DNA of 64,000 bases, taken from positions 1 through 64,000 of the forward strand of contig JALOLR010000010.1 in the NCBI GenBank assembly GCA_025455885.1. Reading direction: 5' to 3'. The position numbers were made by a program, and so were the translations under genes. The notes under the pieces were generated by a model. That model ran no database searches and was not told the DNA's origin. It saw only the letters and a list, made by a program, of their open reading frames with translations. Shown piece after piece: positions 43,851-54,752 of this stretch (the stretch's first letter is position 1; each line of letters opens with the position of its first letter). The DNA is from Acidimicrobiales bacterium (GTDB lineage: Bacteria; Actinomycetota; Acidimicrobiia; Acidimicrobiales; Acidimicrobilacustridaceae).

Positions 43851-45772
43851 CGCCGCTCACCGACGACGATCTCTGGCTCTTCAACGAGGGGGTGCACACC
43901 CGCCTCTACGAGCGCCTGGGCGCCCACCTCGGTGTGGGCCCCGAGGGGGAACCCGGCTGCACCTTCGGGGTCTGGGCGCCGAACGCCCGGCAGGTCTCGG
44001 TCGTGACCGACGCCAACGGTTGGCGACCCGGGGCCCATCCGCTGGCCCCGCAGGCGAGCTCGGGGATCTGGAGCGGCTTCGTCGCGGGCATGGGCCTCGG
44101 CGACCGGTACAAGTTCCACGTCGAGTCCCGCGCCGGGGGCCATCGCGGCGACAAGGCCGATCCGGTGGCGTTCCAGGCCGAGATGCCGCCCCGGACGGCG
44201 TCGGTGGTGGCCGACCTCGACGCCCACGGGTGGGGCGACGCCGACTGGATGCGGGAACGTCGGCGACACAACGCCCTCGACGCCCCGATGGCCATCTACG
44301 AGCTCCACCTGGGCTCGTGGCGCCACGCCCCCGACGAGCTCCGCTCGCTCAACTACCGCGAGGTGGCCCCGGTCCTCGCCGACTACGTGACGGCGCAGGG
44401 CTTCACCCACGTCGAGCTGCTCCCGGTGATGGAGCACCCGTTCTACGGCTCGTGGGGGTACCAGACCACCGGGTACTTCGCCCCGACGTCACGGTTCGGC
44501 ACGCCGGCCGACTTCATGTTCCTCGTCGACACGCTGCACCAGGCCGGGATCGGGGTCATCCTCGACTGGGTGCCTTCGCACTTCCCGACCGACGCCCACG
44601 GTCTGGCGGTCTTCGACGGCACCCACCTCTACGAGCACGCCGACCCGCGCAAGGGTCACCACCCCGACTGGAAGAGCGCGATCTTCAACTACGACCGCCA
44701 CGAGGTGCGCAGCTTCCTGTTGTCGAGCGCCCACTTCTGGCTCGACCGCTACCACGTCGATGGCATCAGGGTGGACGCGGTGGCTTCGATGCTCTACCTC
44801 GACTACTCACGCGAGGCGGGGGAGTGGATCCCCAACGAGCACGGCGGCAACGAGAACCTCGGGGCGTTGCGCTTCCTGAAGAAGCTCAACGAGACCGTCT
44901 ACCGCGACTTCGGCGACGTGCAGGTGTTCGCCGAGGAGTCCACCGCCTGGCCGATGGTCTCCCGTCCGATCGAGTTCGGCGGTCTCGGGTTCGGGCTGAA
45001 GTGGGACATGGGCTGGATGCACGACACCCTGCGCTACTTCGAACGCGAGGCCGTCTACCGCCGTTATCACCAGGACGAGCTGACCTTCCGCATGGTGTAC
45101 GCGTTCACCGAGAACTTCTGCCTCCCCCTCAGCCACGACGAGGTCGTCCACGGCAAGGGCTCGCTGCTGTCGAAGATGACCGGTGACCGGTGGCAGCGAC
45201 TCGCCAACCTCCGGTCGTTGTACGGCTACCAGTACGGCCAGCCCGGCAAGAAGCTGTTGTTCATGGGGGCCGAGCTCGCCCAGGAGACCGAATGGGACCA
45301 CGACGGATCGTTGTCGTGGTGGCTGCTCGACGACCCCGACCACGCCGGGATCCAGGCCTGGGTGCGCGACCTGAACCGCCTCCATCGCCTCGAGCCCGCC
45401 CTCCACCAGGTCGACTTCGAGCCGGCCGGGTTCCAGTGGGTCGACGCCTCGGACAGCGCGGCCAGCGTCCTCGCGTTCCTGCGCCACCCCCGGCCCGGCG
45501 CCGAGGGCGTCCCCGACGCCCACGCAGGGCGCGAGGTGCTCGTCGTGTGCAACTTCACCCCGGTGCGACGCGACGGCTATGCGATCGGCGTGCCCCGTCC
45601 GGGACGCTGGGTCGAGCTCGCCAACTCCGACGCCGCGGAGTACGGGGGGTCCGGCGCGGGGAACGGCGGGGCCGTCGACGCCACGGACGAGGGGCGCCAC
45701 GGGTTCGCATGGTCGCTGCCCCTCACCCTGCCGCCGTCGGCGGTGCTCTTCCTCGCTCCCGACGGCCCATGA
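43847..45772 (+). CDS. glgB: 1,4-alpha-glucan branching enzyme GlgB
   Basis: A 641-residue GH13 branching enzyme that creates alpha-1,6 branches in the glucan built by GlgE. The CBM48-like N-terminal domain (FGVWAPNARQVSVVTDANGW) is at about 39-60. YELHLGSWR is at 151-159, nucleophile Asp310 in GIRVDAVASMLY, acid/base Glu363 in FAEESTAWP, and LSHDEVVHGKGSLLSKM follows. It is shorter than E. coli GlgB because the extra N-terminal domain is absent. GTG 43847 overlaps malQ (GTGA). It is the last gene of the operon, and tandem hairpins follow. Confidence 0.95.
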   Translation: MTPLTDDDLWLFNEGVHTRLYERLGAHLGVGPEGEPGCTFGVWAPNARQVSVVTDANGWRPGAHPLAPQASSGIWSGFVAGMGLGDRYKFHVESRAGGHRGDKADPVAFQAEMPPRTASVVADLDAHGWGDADWMRERRRHNALDAPMAIYELHLGSWRHAPDELRSLNYREVAPVLADYVTAQGFTHVELLPVMEHPFYGSWGYQTTGYFAPTSRFGTPADFMFLVDTLHQAGIGVILDWVPSHFPTDAHGLAVFDGTHLYEHADPRKGHHPDWKSAIFNYDRHEVRSFLLSSAHFWLDRYHVDGIRVDAVASMLYLDYSREAGEWIPNEHGGNENLGALRFLKKLNETVYRDFGDVQVFAEESTAWPMVSRPIEFGGLGFGLKWDMGWMHDTLRYFEREAVYRRYHQDELTFRMVYAFTENFCLPLSHDEVVHGKGSLLSKMTGDRWQRLANLRSLYGYQYGQPGKKLLFMGAELAQETEWDHDGSLSWWLLDDPDHAGIQAWVRDLNRLHRLEPALHQVDFEPAGFQWVDASDSAASVLAFLRHPRPGAEGVPDAHAGREVLVVCNFTPVRRDGYAIGVPRPGRWVELANSDAAEYGGSGAGNGGAVDATDEGRHGFAWSLPLTLPPSAVLFLAPDGP

Positions 45773-45804
45773 CACCCGTCACATGGTGCGCTGACGAGGG
45801 GAAA

Positions 45805-45835
45805 GAGGCCTCCGGCCTCCGTGGCCGGGGCCACG
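45805..45835 (+). terminator. Tandem hairpins after glgB
   Basis: GAGGCC-TCC-GGCCTC (45805-45819) is followed directly by CGTGGC-CGGG-GCCACG (45820-45835), both perfect 6-bp stems, 33 bp after the operon's last stop. Confidence 0.55.
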
Positions 45836-45843
45836 TCGGCCAG

Positions 45844-45849
45844 TAGTCT
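45844..45849 (+). promoter_or_regulatory. Candidate -10 element of mptB-like gene
   Basis: TAGTCT, 6 nt before the GTG at 45856, immediately after the tandem hairpins. Confidence 0.4.
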
Positions 45850-45855
45850 CTCCTG

Positions 45856-47505
45856 GTGCCCACCACGATCGAACGCGCCCGGGCGGCCGTCGCCCGGACC
45901 CCCGAACTGCAGCGGTGGGCCGACTGGAGCAGGGACCTCCTCTACGGCACGCCCGGCGACGGCGGGATCCGCCGCTCCGAGATCTCGCCGTGGCGTCCGC
46001 CCCAGTCCGGGCCGAGCCGTCGCTGGGTCACCGTCCTCGCCGCGCTCGGCGGGTTCCTCGGGGCGTTGCTGTTGTCGACGTCGGCGCCGGTGTGGCGTCT
46101 CGCCCTGCCGTCGTGGCGCCTGACCCTGCCGTTCATCCCCCATCCCGGCACCACCATGCAGTCGGCGGCGCTCTTCGTCTCGGGGCTGATCCTGCTCGGG
46201 CTCTCGTGGTTCGCCCTCATCCACCGTGCCGGCCGGCGGGGTGACGGCCGACGGCGGATGGCGATGGTGGCGGCTGTCATCGCCCTGTGGTGCCTCCCGT
46301 TCCTGCTGGGGCCGCCCCTGCTCTCCAACGACGTCTACAGCTACGTCGCCCAGGGCGAGATGGCCAGCCAGGGTCTCGACCCCACGGCCACGGGGCCCAT
46401 CGCCCTCGGCCGGGGCGACTGGCTCCGCCAGGTCGACCCGGTGTGGCGGGCGGCGCCCGCCCCCTACGGCCCGGTGGCCATCGGGGTGGGTGAGCTCGTG
46501 GTCGAGGCGAGCGGGCACGACCCGGCCGGCGCGGTGTGGATCTTCCGGGGCGTGATGGTCCTCGGCGTCGTCATGGGTGCCGTGGGGGTGGCGCTCGTGG
46601 CGCGCCGCGCCGGCGTCAACCCGGCCGTCGCCGTCGCGATCGGGATCGGCAACCCTCTCGTGACGCTCTACCTCATCGGCGGGATCCACAACGACGCGCT
46701 GATGTTCGGCTTCCTCATGCTCGGTCTGGCCGCCGCTCAACGCGACCGCAAGGGCCTCGCCGTCGCGTTGATCACCGCCGCCACCGCCGTGAAGCTCCCC
46801 GCGGCGGTCGGGCTCGTCTACCTCGGCTGGACCTGGTCGGGGCCGCTGGCCGGCTTCGGCCGCCGGGTCCTCGACACCGTCAGGGTCGTCGCCCTCGCCG
46901 CGGCGGGCATCGCCGTCGCCTGCGTCGTGGCGGGGATCGGCATCGGATGGATCACCGCGCTCGAGTCGACCGGCAAGGTCACCACCACGTTCTCGCCGAC
47001 CACCAAGATCGGCTACAGCATCGGCGAGGTGCTCACCTGGGTCGGGCTCCCCGTCGACCCCTCGACGGTCGCCGCCGGCTGGCGGCTGTTCGGCCTCGCC
47101 GTCACCGCCGCGCTCGGCCTCTTCCTGATGCTGCGCAGTCCCCGCATCGGCCTGATCCGGGCCACCGGCTTCATGCTGGTCGCCTACGTGCTGCTCGGCC
47201 CGGTGCTGTGGCCCTGGTACCTGCCGGCGGGCTTCGCGGTGCTCGCCTCGGTCGGCCTCGGCCGCTATCGCCCCTCGTATCTCGTGGTGTGCGTCGCCAT
47301 CAGCTGGTTCGTGTGGCCGACCTCGGTGATCGCCGTCGACTACCTCACCGAGTACCAGCACCTCCTGGGGCTGCTCGTGGTGGCGCTCGTGAGTGGGCTG
47401 GCCTTCGGGGCGCAGCGCTTCTCGTCCCGGTGGGAGCGGCGCATGCAGCGGGCCCTCGGGGAGCCCGATCGGACCGACGATCAGGCGCCCGTCGCCGTCG
47501 GCTGA
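45856..47505 (+). CDS. mptB: MptB-like alpha-1,6-mannosyltransferase
   Basis: A 549-residue polytopic GT-C glycosyltransferase resembling MptB, which elongates lipomannan with alpha-1,6-mannose from polyprenyl-phosphomannose on the outer face of the membrane. PPLLSNDVYSYVAQGEMASQGLDPT is the hallmark loop with the catalytic-site Asp in NDVYSY. NPLVTLYLIGGIHNDALMFGF and WPWYLPAGFAVLA are further conserved segments. There are about twelve helices after a soluble N-terminus of 55 residues. GTG 45856 follows TAGTCT. Its 3' end overlaps the convergent GT87-like gene by 25 bp. Confidence 0.82.
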   Translation: MPTTIERARAAVARTPELQRWADWSRDLLYGTPGDGGIRRSEISPWRPPQSGPSRRWVTVLAALGGFLGALLLSTSAPVWRLALPSWRLTLPFIPHPGTTMQSAALFVSGLILLGLSWFALIHRAGRRGDGRRRMAMVAAVIALWCLPFLLGPPLLSNDVYSYVAQGEMASQGLDPTATGPIALGRGDWLRQVDPVWRAAPAPYGPVAIGVGELVVEASGHDPAGAVWIFRGVMVLGVVMGAVGVALVARRAGVNPAVAVAIGIGNPLVTLYLIGGIHNDALMFGFLMLGLAAAQRDRKGLAVALITAATAVKLPAAVGLVYLGWTWSGPLAGFGRRVLDTVRVVALAAAGIAVACVVAGIGIGWITALESTGKVTTTFSPTTKIGYSIGEVLTWVGLPVDPSTVAAGWRLFGLAVTAALGLFLMLRSPRIGLIRATGFMLVAYVLLGPVLWPWYLPAGFAVLASVGLGRYRPSYLVVCVAISWFVWPTSVIAVDYLTEYQHLLGLLVVALVSGLAFGAQRFSSRWERRMQRALGEPDRTDDQAPVAVG

Positions 47506-48743
47506 TCCGCGGACACCGCCCGGTCGGTCCCGACGGGTCCGCAGGGCCGGGCTCCGAGCCGGACGAGGCGCACGAGCGCGACGGCCAGCAGTGCCACGAG
47601 CGTCACGTTGCGGACCGCGACCGTCGCCACCGCGAGCCCGTCGCCGGCGATCAGCTCCTCGATCCACAACAGGCCCAGCGTGCTCGACAGGCCCGCCGCC
47701 AGCGTGAGTGCCGCCACCGTCCGGTCACCCCGGACGGTGACGATCGCCGCGAACGGCAGGAACCACAGCACGTACTGCGGCGAGATGATGCTCGACAGCA
47801 CGAGCACGGCGGTGACCGCGGCCAGGGGGGCGTAGCCCTCGACCGCGGCGTCGCCGGGCTCCATCTCCCGCCCGCCGGGCGTGGCGAGGTGGTGCGCGGG
47901 GGTCGGCACGCGGTGGGCCAGCCACCACGCGACCGCCACGACGGTGAGGGCCGCCAGGCTCAGCGCGGCGCGCACGGCGTCCGGTGCGGTCGTGGCCGTG
48001 CGCCACGCCCCCTGTTGCACGGTGGAGCCAGCCGGGTCGAGGCCGTGTAGCACGATCCCCGGGATGCTCTCGATCTGCCAGCCGGTCGCGCCGCGGAAGG
48101 TGAGGATCTGGCGGATCCCGTCGGGGCCGGCCCACGCGACCCACGCCCCGAGCGCGACGGCCCCGGTGATCGCCCAGGCCACCAGTCCCTGCCCGCGGCG
48201 TCGCACGACCATCGACGGGGCCAGGACGAGCGGCCACACCTTGGCGAACACCGACAACGCCAGCGCGGCGCCGCCGCGGCGATCGAGCCCTCGGCGCAGG
48301 AGGCCCAGTCCCAGCACGGCCAGGAAGACCGAGAGCAGGTCCGTTCGCAGGTAGGCGAACGGGTAGACGAGCATCGGGCTGGCCAGGACCAGGTAGGCGA
48401 CGGCGGCCCGGCGCGACCAGGCCCACGCGAGGACGACGGCGGTGGCCAGCTCGAGGAGCAGCTGGCTGACGGCCAGCACGGTGAGCGTGCCGAGGGTGGT
48501 GGGCCGGTCGACGAGGTGGACGAGACCGAGGGTCAGCGGGGGGTACTCGACGTCGAAGTCGCGGTACGGGCGCCCCGGTTCGTCGACGATGGCTTCGTAG
48601 CGGCGGGCGTCGCCGCCCAGGATCGAGAACTCCTCCTCCTGCCCGCTGCGCAGGACGGCGACGACGGCGACCACCCGGACGGCGACCAGGACCACGACGA
48701 GCAGGGCCACGGCCCAGCGCCCTCGGCGCCTCGTGCCCGTCAC
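47481..48743 (-). CDS. GT87/DUF2029-like membrane glycosyltransferase
   Basis: A 420-residue polytopic membrane protein. ILGGDARRYEAIVDEPGRPYRDFDVEYPPLTLGLVHLVD contains the DxxxY...YPPL loop of polyprenyl-phosphomannose-dependent GT87 mannosyltransferases. SPQYVLWFLPFAAI is the second conserved segment. There are about eleven helices. GTG 48743 is 68 bp downstream of glgX on the same strand. It converges on and overlaps the mptB-like gene, so two probable polyprenyl-sugar transferases share their 3' ends. The glycan made is unknown. Confidence 0.75.
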   Translation of the reverse strand: MTGTRRRGRWAVALLVVVLVAVRVVAVVAVLRSGQEEEFSILGGDARRYEAIVDEPGRPYRDFDVEYPPLTLGLVHLVDRPTTLGTLTVLAVSQLLLELATAVVLAWAWSRRAAVAYLVLASPMLVYPFAYLRTDLLSVFLAVLGLGLLRRGLDRRGGAALALSVFAKVWPLVLAPSMVVRRRGQGLVAWAITGAVALGAWVAWAGPDGIRQILTFRGATGWQIESIPGIVLHGLDPAGSTVQQGAWRTATTAPDAVRAALSLAALTVVAVAWWLAHRVPTPAHHLATPGGREMEPGDAAVEGYAPLAAVTAVLVLSSIISPQYVLWFLPFAAIVTVRGDRTVAALTLAAGLSSTLGLLWIEELIAGDGLAVATVAVRNVTLVALLAVALVRLVRLGARPCGPVGTDRAVSADQPTATGA

Positions 48744-48811
48744 CGTTCGTGGGCTGAAGCGCCGACGGTCGGCAGGAGGCCGACGGGCGGCCGACGACGA
48801 AGGCGCATCGG

Positions 48812-50995
<2,184 letters not shown>

Positions 50996-51002
50996 CCGGT
51001 CC

Positions 51003-51008
51003 AGCGTA
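51003..51008 (-). promoter_or_regulatory. Candidate -10 element of glgX
   Basis: TACGCT, 7 nt before the ATG at 50995, inside the 35-bp gap after the aminopeptidase stop. glgX can therefore be transcribed on its own. Confidence 0.5.
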
Positions 51009-51030
51009 CGCGGCGGGCGCGACCGTCCGA

Positions 51031-53670
51031 TCAGGCGAGTGCCTCGTTGAGCGCGCGGCCGTCGCGGGCCAGGAGGGCGACGTTCACCTCGAGGCGTTCG
51101 AGGTGCTGGGCGAGGATCTTGTCGCCCTGGGGCACCTCGTGGGTCTCGAAGAAGGCGAACACCGACGACGCGACCTCGGGGCTCGACAGCGAGCGCACGC
51201 CCTCCAGGAGGCGGGCGATCGAGTTCGACGGGAACCGGTCGTTGATCGTGTCCCACTCGTCGGCCACGAAGTACCAGGCGAGGGGGCCCTGGGTGCGGTT
51301 GGTGAGCGCCCGGCGCAGCAGCAACGGGGCGTTCTGGGTGCGGATCTCCGTCGTGGAGAGCGTCAGGAGCCGGCGCATGAGGTCGGGGTCGTCGAAGTCG
51401 GCCAGCGCCGAGAGGTAACGCAGCTCCTCCTGAGGTGTGGAGGCGTCGCGGAACCGGCGGAGGAAGAGCTCGAACTCGGCCTCGCCGCCGGTGGCGGCGA
51501 CGACGTTGACGGCCGCGGCGACCATCGCCGGATCGGCGGTCGCGGGGTGGGCCACGATGGTCCGGGCGGCGGCGGCCACCGCCGTGCTACCCGCCAGCAC
51601 CCCTCTGGCCTCGAACAGGACGCCGCGGAGCGCCCGCTGCCGGTCGCTCTCGTCCGAGCCGGGCTCGGGGCCGAGGCGGTCGGCGGCCGGGCCCAGCAGC
51701 GCGCCGACGCGACGCCGGAAGCCCGGGCGGACGTCGTCGTCGACGAGGCGGTGCAGCGCCGTCAGGCACCCCACGATGCGCTGCCAGACCGACAGGTCGG
51801 ACTCCCCGGCGAAGGCGGGGAGCATGTCGAGGAACGTGAGGCTCGTGGTGTCGCCGGCCAGCACGGAGGCCCAGGTGTCGTCGACCACGGCGTAGCGTTC
51901 GACCGGGGAGAGGTCGGCCTGAGCGTGGGTCACCAGGGCGGCCAGGAGGTCGGGGGCGTAGCGCGCCCGGTAGAAGCCGGTGCTCTCGGTGTTGGCGAGG
52001 ACCCACTCGACCGCCTCGATGAGGGTGACGTCGAGGGTGTCGTCCTCGAGGAGGACCCGTTCGAAGGTGACGAGGTCGTCGTGGGTCGTCTTCTGGCTGA
52101 GGATGACGGGGATCGACCAGCGGCTCGCGTGGTCGAGCGCCGGCGCGGGCGTGTCGTCTCCCTCGCCGAGGTCACCGGCGTAGCCGAAGCGGTGCTGGCC
52201 GAGGCGCAGGGTGGCCCCGTCGTCGACCAGGTCGACGGTGACCTCGGGGAACCCGCCCTGGAGGATCCAGGAGTCCATGATCCGGCGGACCGGCTCGCCC
52301 GTGGCCGCCTCGAGGGCGTCCCAGAGCTCGGTGGTCTCGGTGTTGCCGTAGGCGTAGGTGCGCAGGTAGTGGCGGATCCCGTCCCGGAACGCCTCGGCTC
52401 CGAGGTACTGCTCGAGCATCCGCACCACCGCCGCGCCCTTCTCGTAGGTGAGGATGTCGAACATCCCCTCCGCGTCGCTGGGTGACACCACCGGGTACTC
52501 GATCGGGCGGGTGCTGGCCAGGGCGTCGGTGTCGAACGCCGCGCTGCGGGCCAGGCCGAAGGTCGCCCAGCGGTCCCACGCCGGGCGGAAGGCGTCGGTG
52601 GCGTGCATCTCCATGAAGGTGGCGAAGGCCTCGTTCAGCCAGATGCCGTTCCACCACTTCATCGTGACGAGGTCGCCGAACCACATGTGGGCCAGCTCGT
52701 GGTTGATGACGTCGGTGACGTTCAACAGCTCGGCCTGGGTGACCTCGGCGGGGTCGACGAGGAGCAGGACCTCCCGGAACGTGACACACCCGAGGTTCTC
52801 CATGGCCCCGAAGGCGAAGTCGGGGACGGCGACGAGGTCGAGCTTGTCGCCCGGGTAGGGGATGTCGTAGTACTCGGCGAAGTGACGGAGGCAGAACTCG
52901 GCGACCTCGAGGGCGTAGGCGGTGAGGTGGCCCTTGCCCCTCGGGAAGACCACCCGCACGGGTGTCCCGTCGACGTCGACCGGGTCGGTCGCCTCGAGCG
53001 GGCCGACGACGAAGGCGACGAGGTAGGTGGACATCACCATGGTGTCGGCGAAGCGCACGACGTGGCGCGACGGGTCGTCGGGGTGGGCGCCGCGGGCCAC
53101 CTCGGCGGCGTTGGACACGGCGAACAGGTCGGCGTCGACGACGAGGGTGACGCCGAACACCGCCTTGTGGGCCGGCTCGTCCCAGCACGGGAACGCCCGC
53201 CGGGCGTCGGTGGCCTCGAACTGGGTGGTGGCGATGGTCTGCTCGACCCCGTCGGTGTCGGTGAACGTGGATCGGTAGAAGCCCCGGAGCTTGTCGTTGA
53301 GGATGCCCCGGAAGCGGACGTGGAGGGTGATCGTCCCGATGTGCACCGGCTCCGCGAGTCGGAAGGTGACCCGTTCCGTCTCGGCGTCGAGGTCGACGCC
53401 GAGGGTCTCGATGCGCTCGCCGGCGTCGGTGACCACCCAGGCCTCGTCGACCTCGAGCTCCACTGCGTTCGCGACGATCCGGGTGCTCGGCTCCTCGACG
53501 GCGAGGACCACGGCCACGGTGCCGTCGAAGGTCGCCGCGGCGAGGTCCGGCTCGAGGCACAGGTCGTAGCGGACCGGCCGCACCCCGGAGGGCAGGCGGA
53601 ACGGATCGAACCCCGGGTCGTCGGGGGAGGTCGAGGCGGGGGAGGGCTCGGCGGGTTCGCGTTCGGTCAC
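51031..53670 (-). CDS. pepN: M1-family metalloaminopeptidase (PepN-like)
   Basis: An 879-residue zinc aminopeptidase that removes N-terminal residues from peptides. GAMEN is at 288-292, the zinc motif HELAH at 324-328, and the third ligand Glu347 is in NEAFATF. The C-terminal half (about 560-870) is the ERAP1-like helical domain (NTESTGFYRARYAPDLL). There is no signal peptide, so it is cytosolic. GTG 53670 follows TACGCT at 6 nt. That hexamer overlaps the opposite-facing -10 of the PfkB gene. The closest kinds are mammalian puromycin-sensitive and actinobacterial PepN enzymes (family knowledge). Confidence 0.93.
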   Translation of the reverse strand: MTEREPAEPSPASTSPDDPGFDPFRLPSGVRPVRYDLCLEPDLAAATFDGTVAVVLAVEEPSTRIVANAVELEVDEAWVVTDAGERIETLGVDLDAETERVTFRLAEPVHIGTITLHVRFRGILNDKLRGFYRSTFTDTDGVEQTIATTQFEATDARRAFPCWDEPAHKAVFGVTLVVDADLFAVSNAAEVARGAHPDDPSRHVVRFADTMVMSTYLVAFVVGPLEATDPVDVDGTPVRVVFPRGKGHLTAYALEVAEFCLRHFAEYYDIPYPGDKLDLVAVPDFAFGAMENLGCVTFREVLLLVDPAEVTQAELLNVTDVINHELAHMWFGDLVTMKWWNGIWLNEAFATFMEMHATDAFRPAWDRWATFGLARSAAFDTDALASTRPIEYPVVSPSDAEGMFDILTYEKGAAVVRMLEQYLGAEAFRDGIRHYLRTYAYGNTETTELWDALEAATGEPVRRIMDSWILQGGFPEVTVDLVDDGATLRLGQHRFGYAGDLGEGDDTPAPALDHASRWSIPVILSQKTTHDDLVTFERVLLEDDTLDVTLIEAVEWVLANTESTGFYRARYAPDLLAALVTHAQADLSPVERYAVVDDTWASVLAGDTTSLTFLDMLPAFAGESDLSVWQRIVGCLTALHRLVDDDVRPGFRRRVGALLGPAADRLGPEPGSDESDRQRALRGVLFEARGVLAGSTAVAAAARTIVAHPATADPAMVAAAVNVVAATGGEAEFELFLRRFRDASTPQEELRYLSALADFDDPDLMRRLLTLSTTEIRTQNAPLLLRRALTNRTQGPLAWYFVADEWDTINDRFPSNSIARLLEGVRSLSSPEVASSVFAFFETHEVPQGDKILAQHLERLEVNVALLARDGRALNEALA

Positions 53671-53676
53671 CGCGGC

Positions 53677-53686
53677 AGCGTAGGGT
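53677..53686. promoter_or_regulatory. Shared, overlapping divergent -10 elements
   Basis: AGCGTAGGGT reads TACGCT on the minus strand (53677-53682, 6 nt before GTG 53670) and TAGGGT on the plus strand (53681-53686, 8 nt before GTG 53695). Both use the same TA step at 53681-53682. Confidence 0.55.
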
Positions 53687-53694
53687 CGCCGGCC

Positions 53695-54705
53695 GTGACC
53701 GTGCTCAAGCCCCCGCCCGATCGCGACCTCGACGTGGTGTGCGTCGGCAACGCCATCGTCGACGTGCTCGCCCCGGCCGACGAGGACTTCCTCGCCCGTC
53801 ACGGCATGGTCAAGGGCGCCATGCAGCTCATCGACGCCGAGGTGGCCCACCGTCTCTACGCCGCCATGCCCCCGGCCGTCGAGGCCTCAGGCGGTTCGGC
53901 GGCCAACACCGCCGCCGGGGTCGCGGCGCTCGGCGGGTCCGCCCGGTTCGTCGGCCGCGTCGCCGACGACCAGCTCGGCGAGGTCTTCGCCCACGACATC
54001 CGCAACGCCGGTGTGGTCTTCGACGCCGCGCCGGCACGGGGCCACGCCGCCCAGGCGGGCACCGCCCGCTGCCTCATCCTCGTGACCGACGACGCGCAGC
54101 GCACCATGAACACCTATCTCGGGGTGTCGGCCCACATCGGGCCGGACGACGTGGGCGGCGTCGACCTCGTCACGGCGAAGGTCCTGTACTGCGAGGGCTA
54201 CCTGTGGGACGAGCCGACGGCCAAGGCCGCGCTGCGCCACGCCATGGACCACGCCCGGCAGGTGAGCACGCCGGTGGCGTTCACCCTCTCCGATGCGTTC
54301 TGCGTCGACCGGCACCGCGTCGAGTTCCTCGACCTCGTCGCCGACCACGTCGACATCCTCTTCGCCAACGAGTCCGAGATCTGCTCGCTGTACGAGGTCG
54401 ACGACCTCGACGAGGCCGCCGAGCGGGTGGCGGGGCACGTGGGCATCGCCTGTCTCACCCGCAGCGAGAGGGGCTCGGTGATCCTCGCCTCCGACGGCAG
54501 CCGGGTCGAGGTCGCGGCGGCGGCCACCGACGTGGTCGACACGACCGGCGCCGGCGACCTCTACGCCGCGGGGTTCCTCTCGCGCTGGGCCGTCGGCGCG
54601 GATCTCGCCGAGTGCGGTCGGGTGGCGTCGCTCGTGGCGGGTGAGGTGATCTCCCACATGGGTGCCCGTCCCGAGACCGACCTGCGTCGCCTCGCCGGAC
54701 TCTGA
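53695..54705 (+). CDS. PfkB-family kinase, adenosine-kinase-like
   Basis: A 336-residue ribokinase/PfkB sugar kinase. DVVCVGNAIVDVLAPADEDFLARHGMVKGAMQLID resembles adenosine kinase N-termini. SGGSAANTAAGVAALGG is the first PfkB signature. VDTTGAGDLYAAGFL is the second, with the catalytic Asp of GAGD. It probably phosphorylates adenosine or a related nucleoside or sugar with ATP. GTG 53695 lies only 24 bp from the divergent aminopeptidase start. Confidence 0.88.
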   Translation: MTVLKPPPDRDLDVVCVGNAIVDVLAPADEDFLARHGMVKGAMQLIDAEVAHRLYAAMPPAVEASGGSAANTAAGVAALGGSARFVGRVADDQLGEVFAHDIRNAGVVFDAAPARGHAAQAGTARCLILVTDDAQRTMNTYLGVSAHIGPDDVGGVDLVTAKVLYCEGYLWDEPTAKAALRHAMDHARQVSTPVAFTLSDAFCVDRHRVEFLDLVADHVDILFANESEICSLYEVDDLDEAAERVAGHVGIACLTRSERGSVILASDGSRVEVAAAATDVVDTTGAGDLYAAGFLSRWAVGADLAECGRVASLVAGEVISHMGARPETDLRRLAGL

Positions 54706-54735
54706 CGCCGGCTCGTCGGCGACCCGCCCGGCGGG
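54706..54735 (+). terminator. Two short hairpins after PfkB kinase gene
   Basis: CGCCG-6nt-CGGCG (54706-54721) and CCCGC-CCG-GCGGG (54723-54735) follow the TGA directly. The stems are only 5 bp, so the support is modest. Confidence 0.3.
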
Positions 54736-54740
54736 ATCGG

Positions 54741-54746
54741 TACGCT
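54741..54746 (+). promoter_or_regulatory. Candidate -10 element of crotonase gene
   Basis: TACGCT, 6 nt before the ATG at 54753. Confidence 0.45.
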
Positions 54747-54752
54747 CCCGCC

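Noticed and set aside
45577-47667. 696-codon minus-strand open frame opposite the mptB-like gene
   Set aside because: Its repetitive charged composition crosses the glgB end, the tandem hairpins and two other genes.
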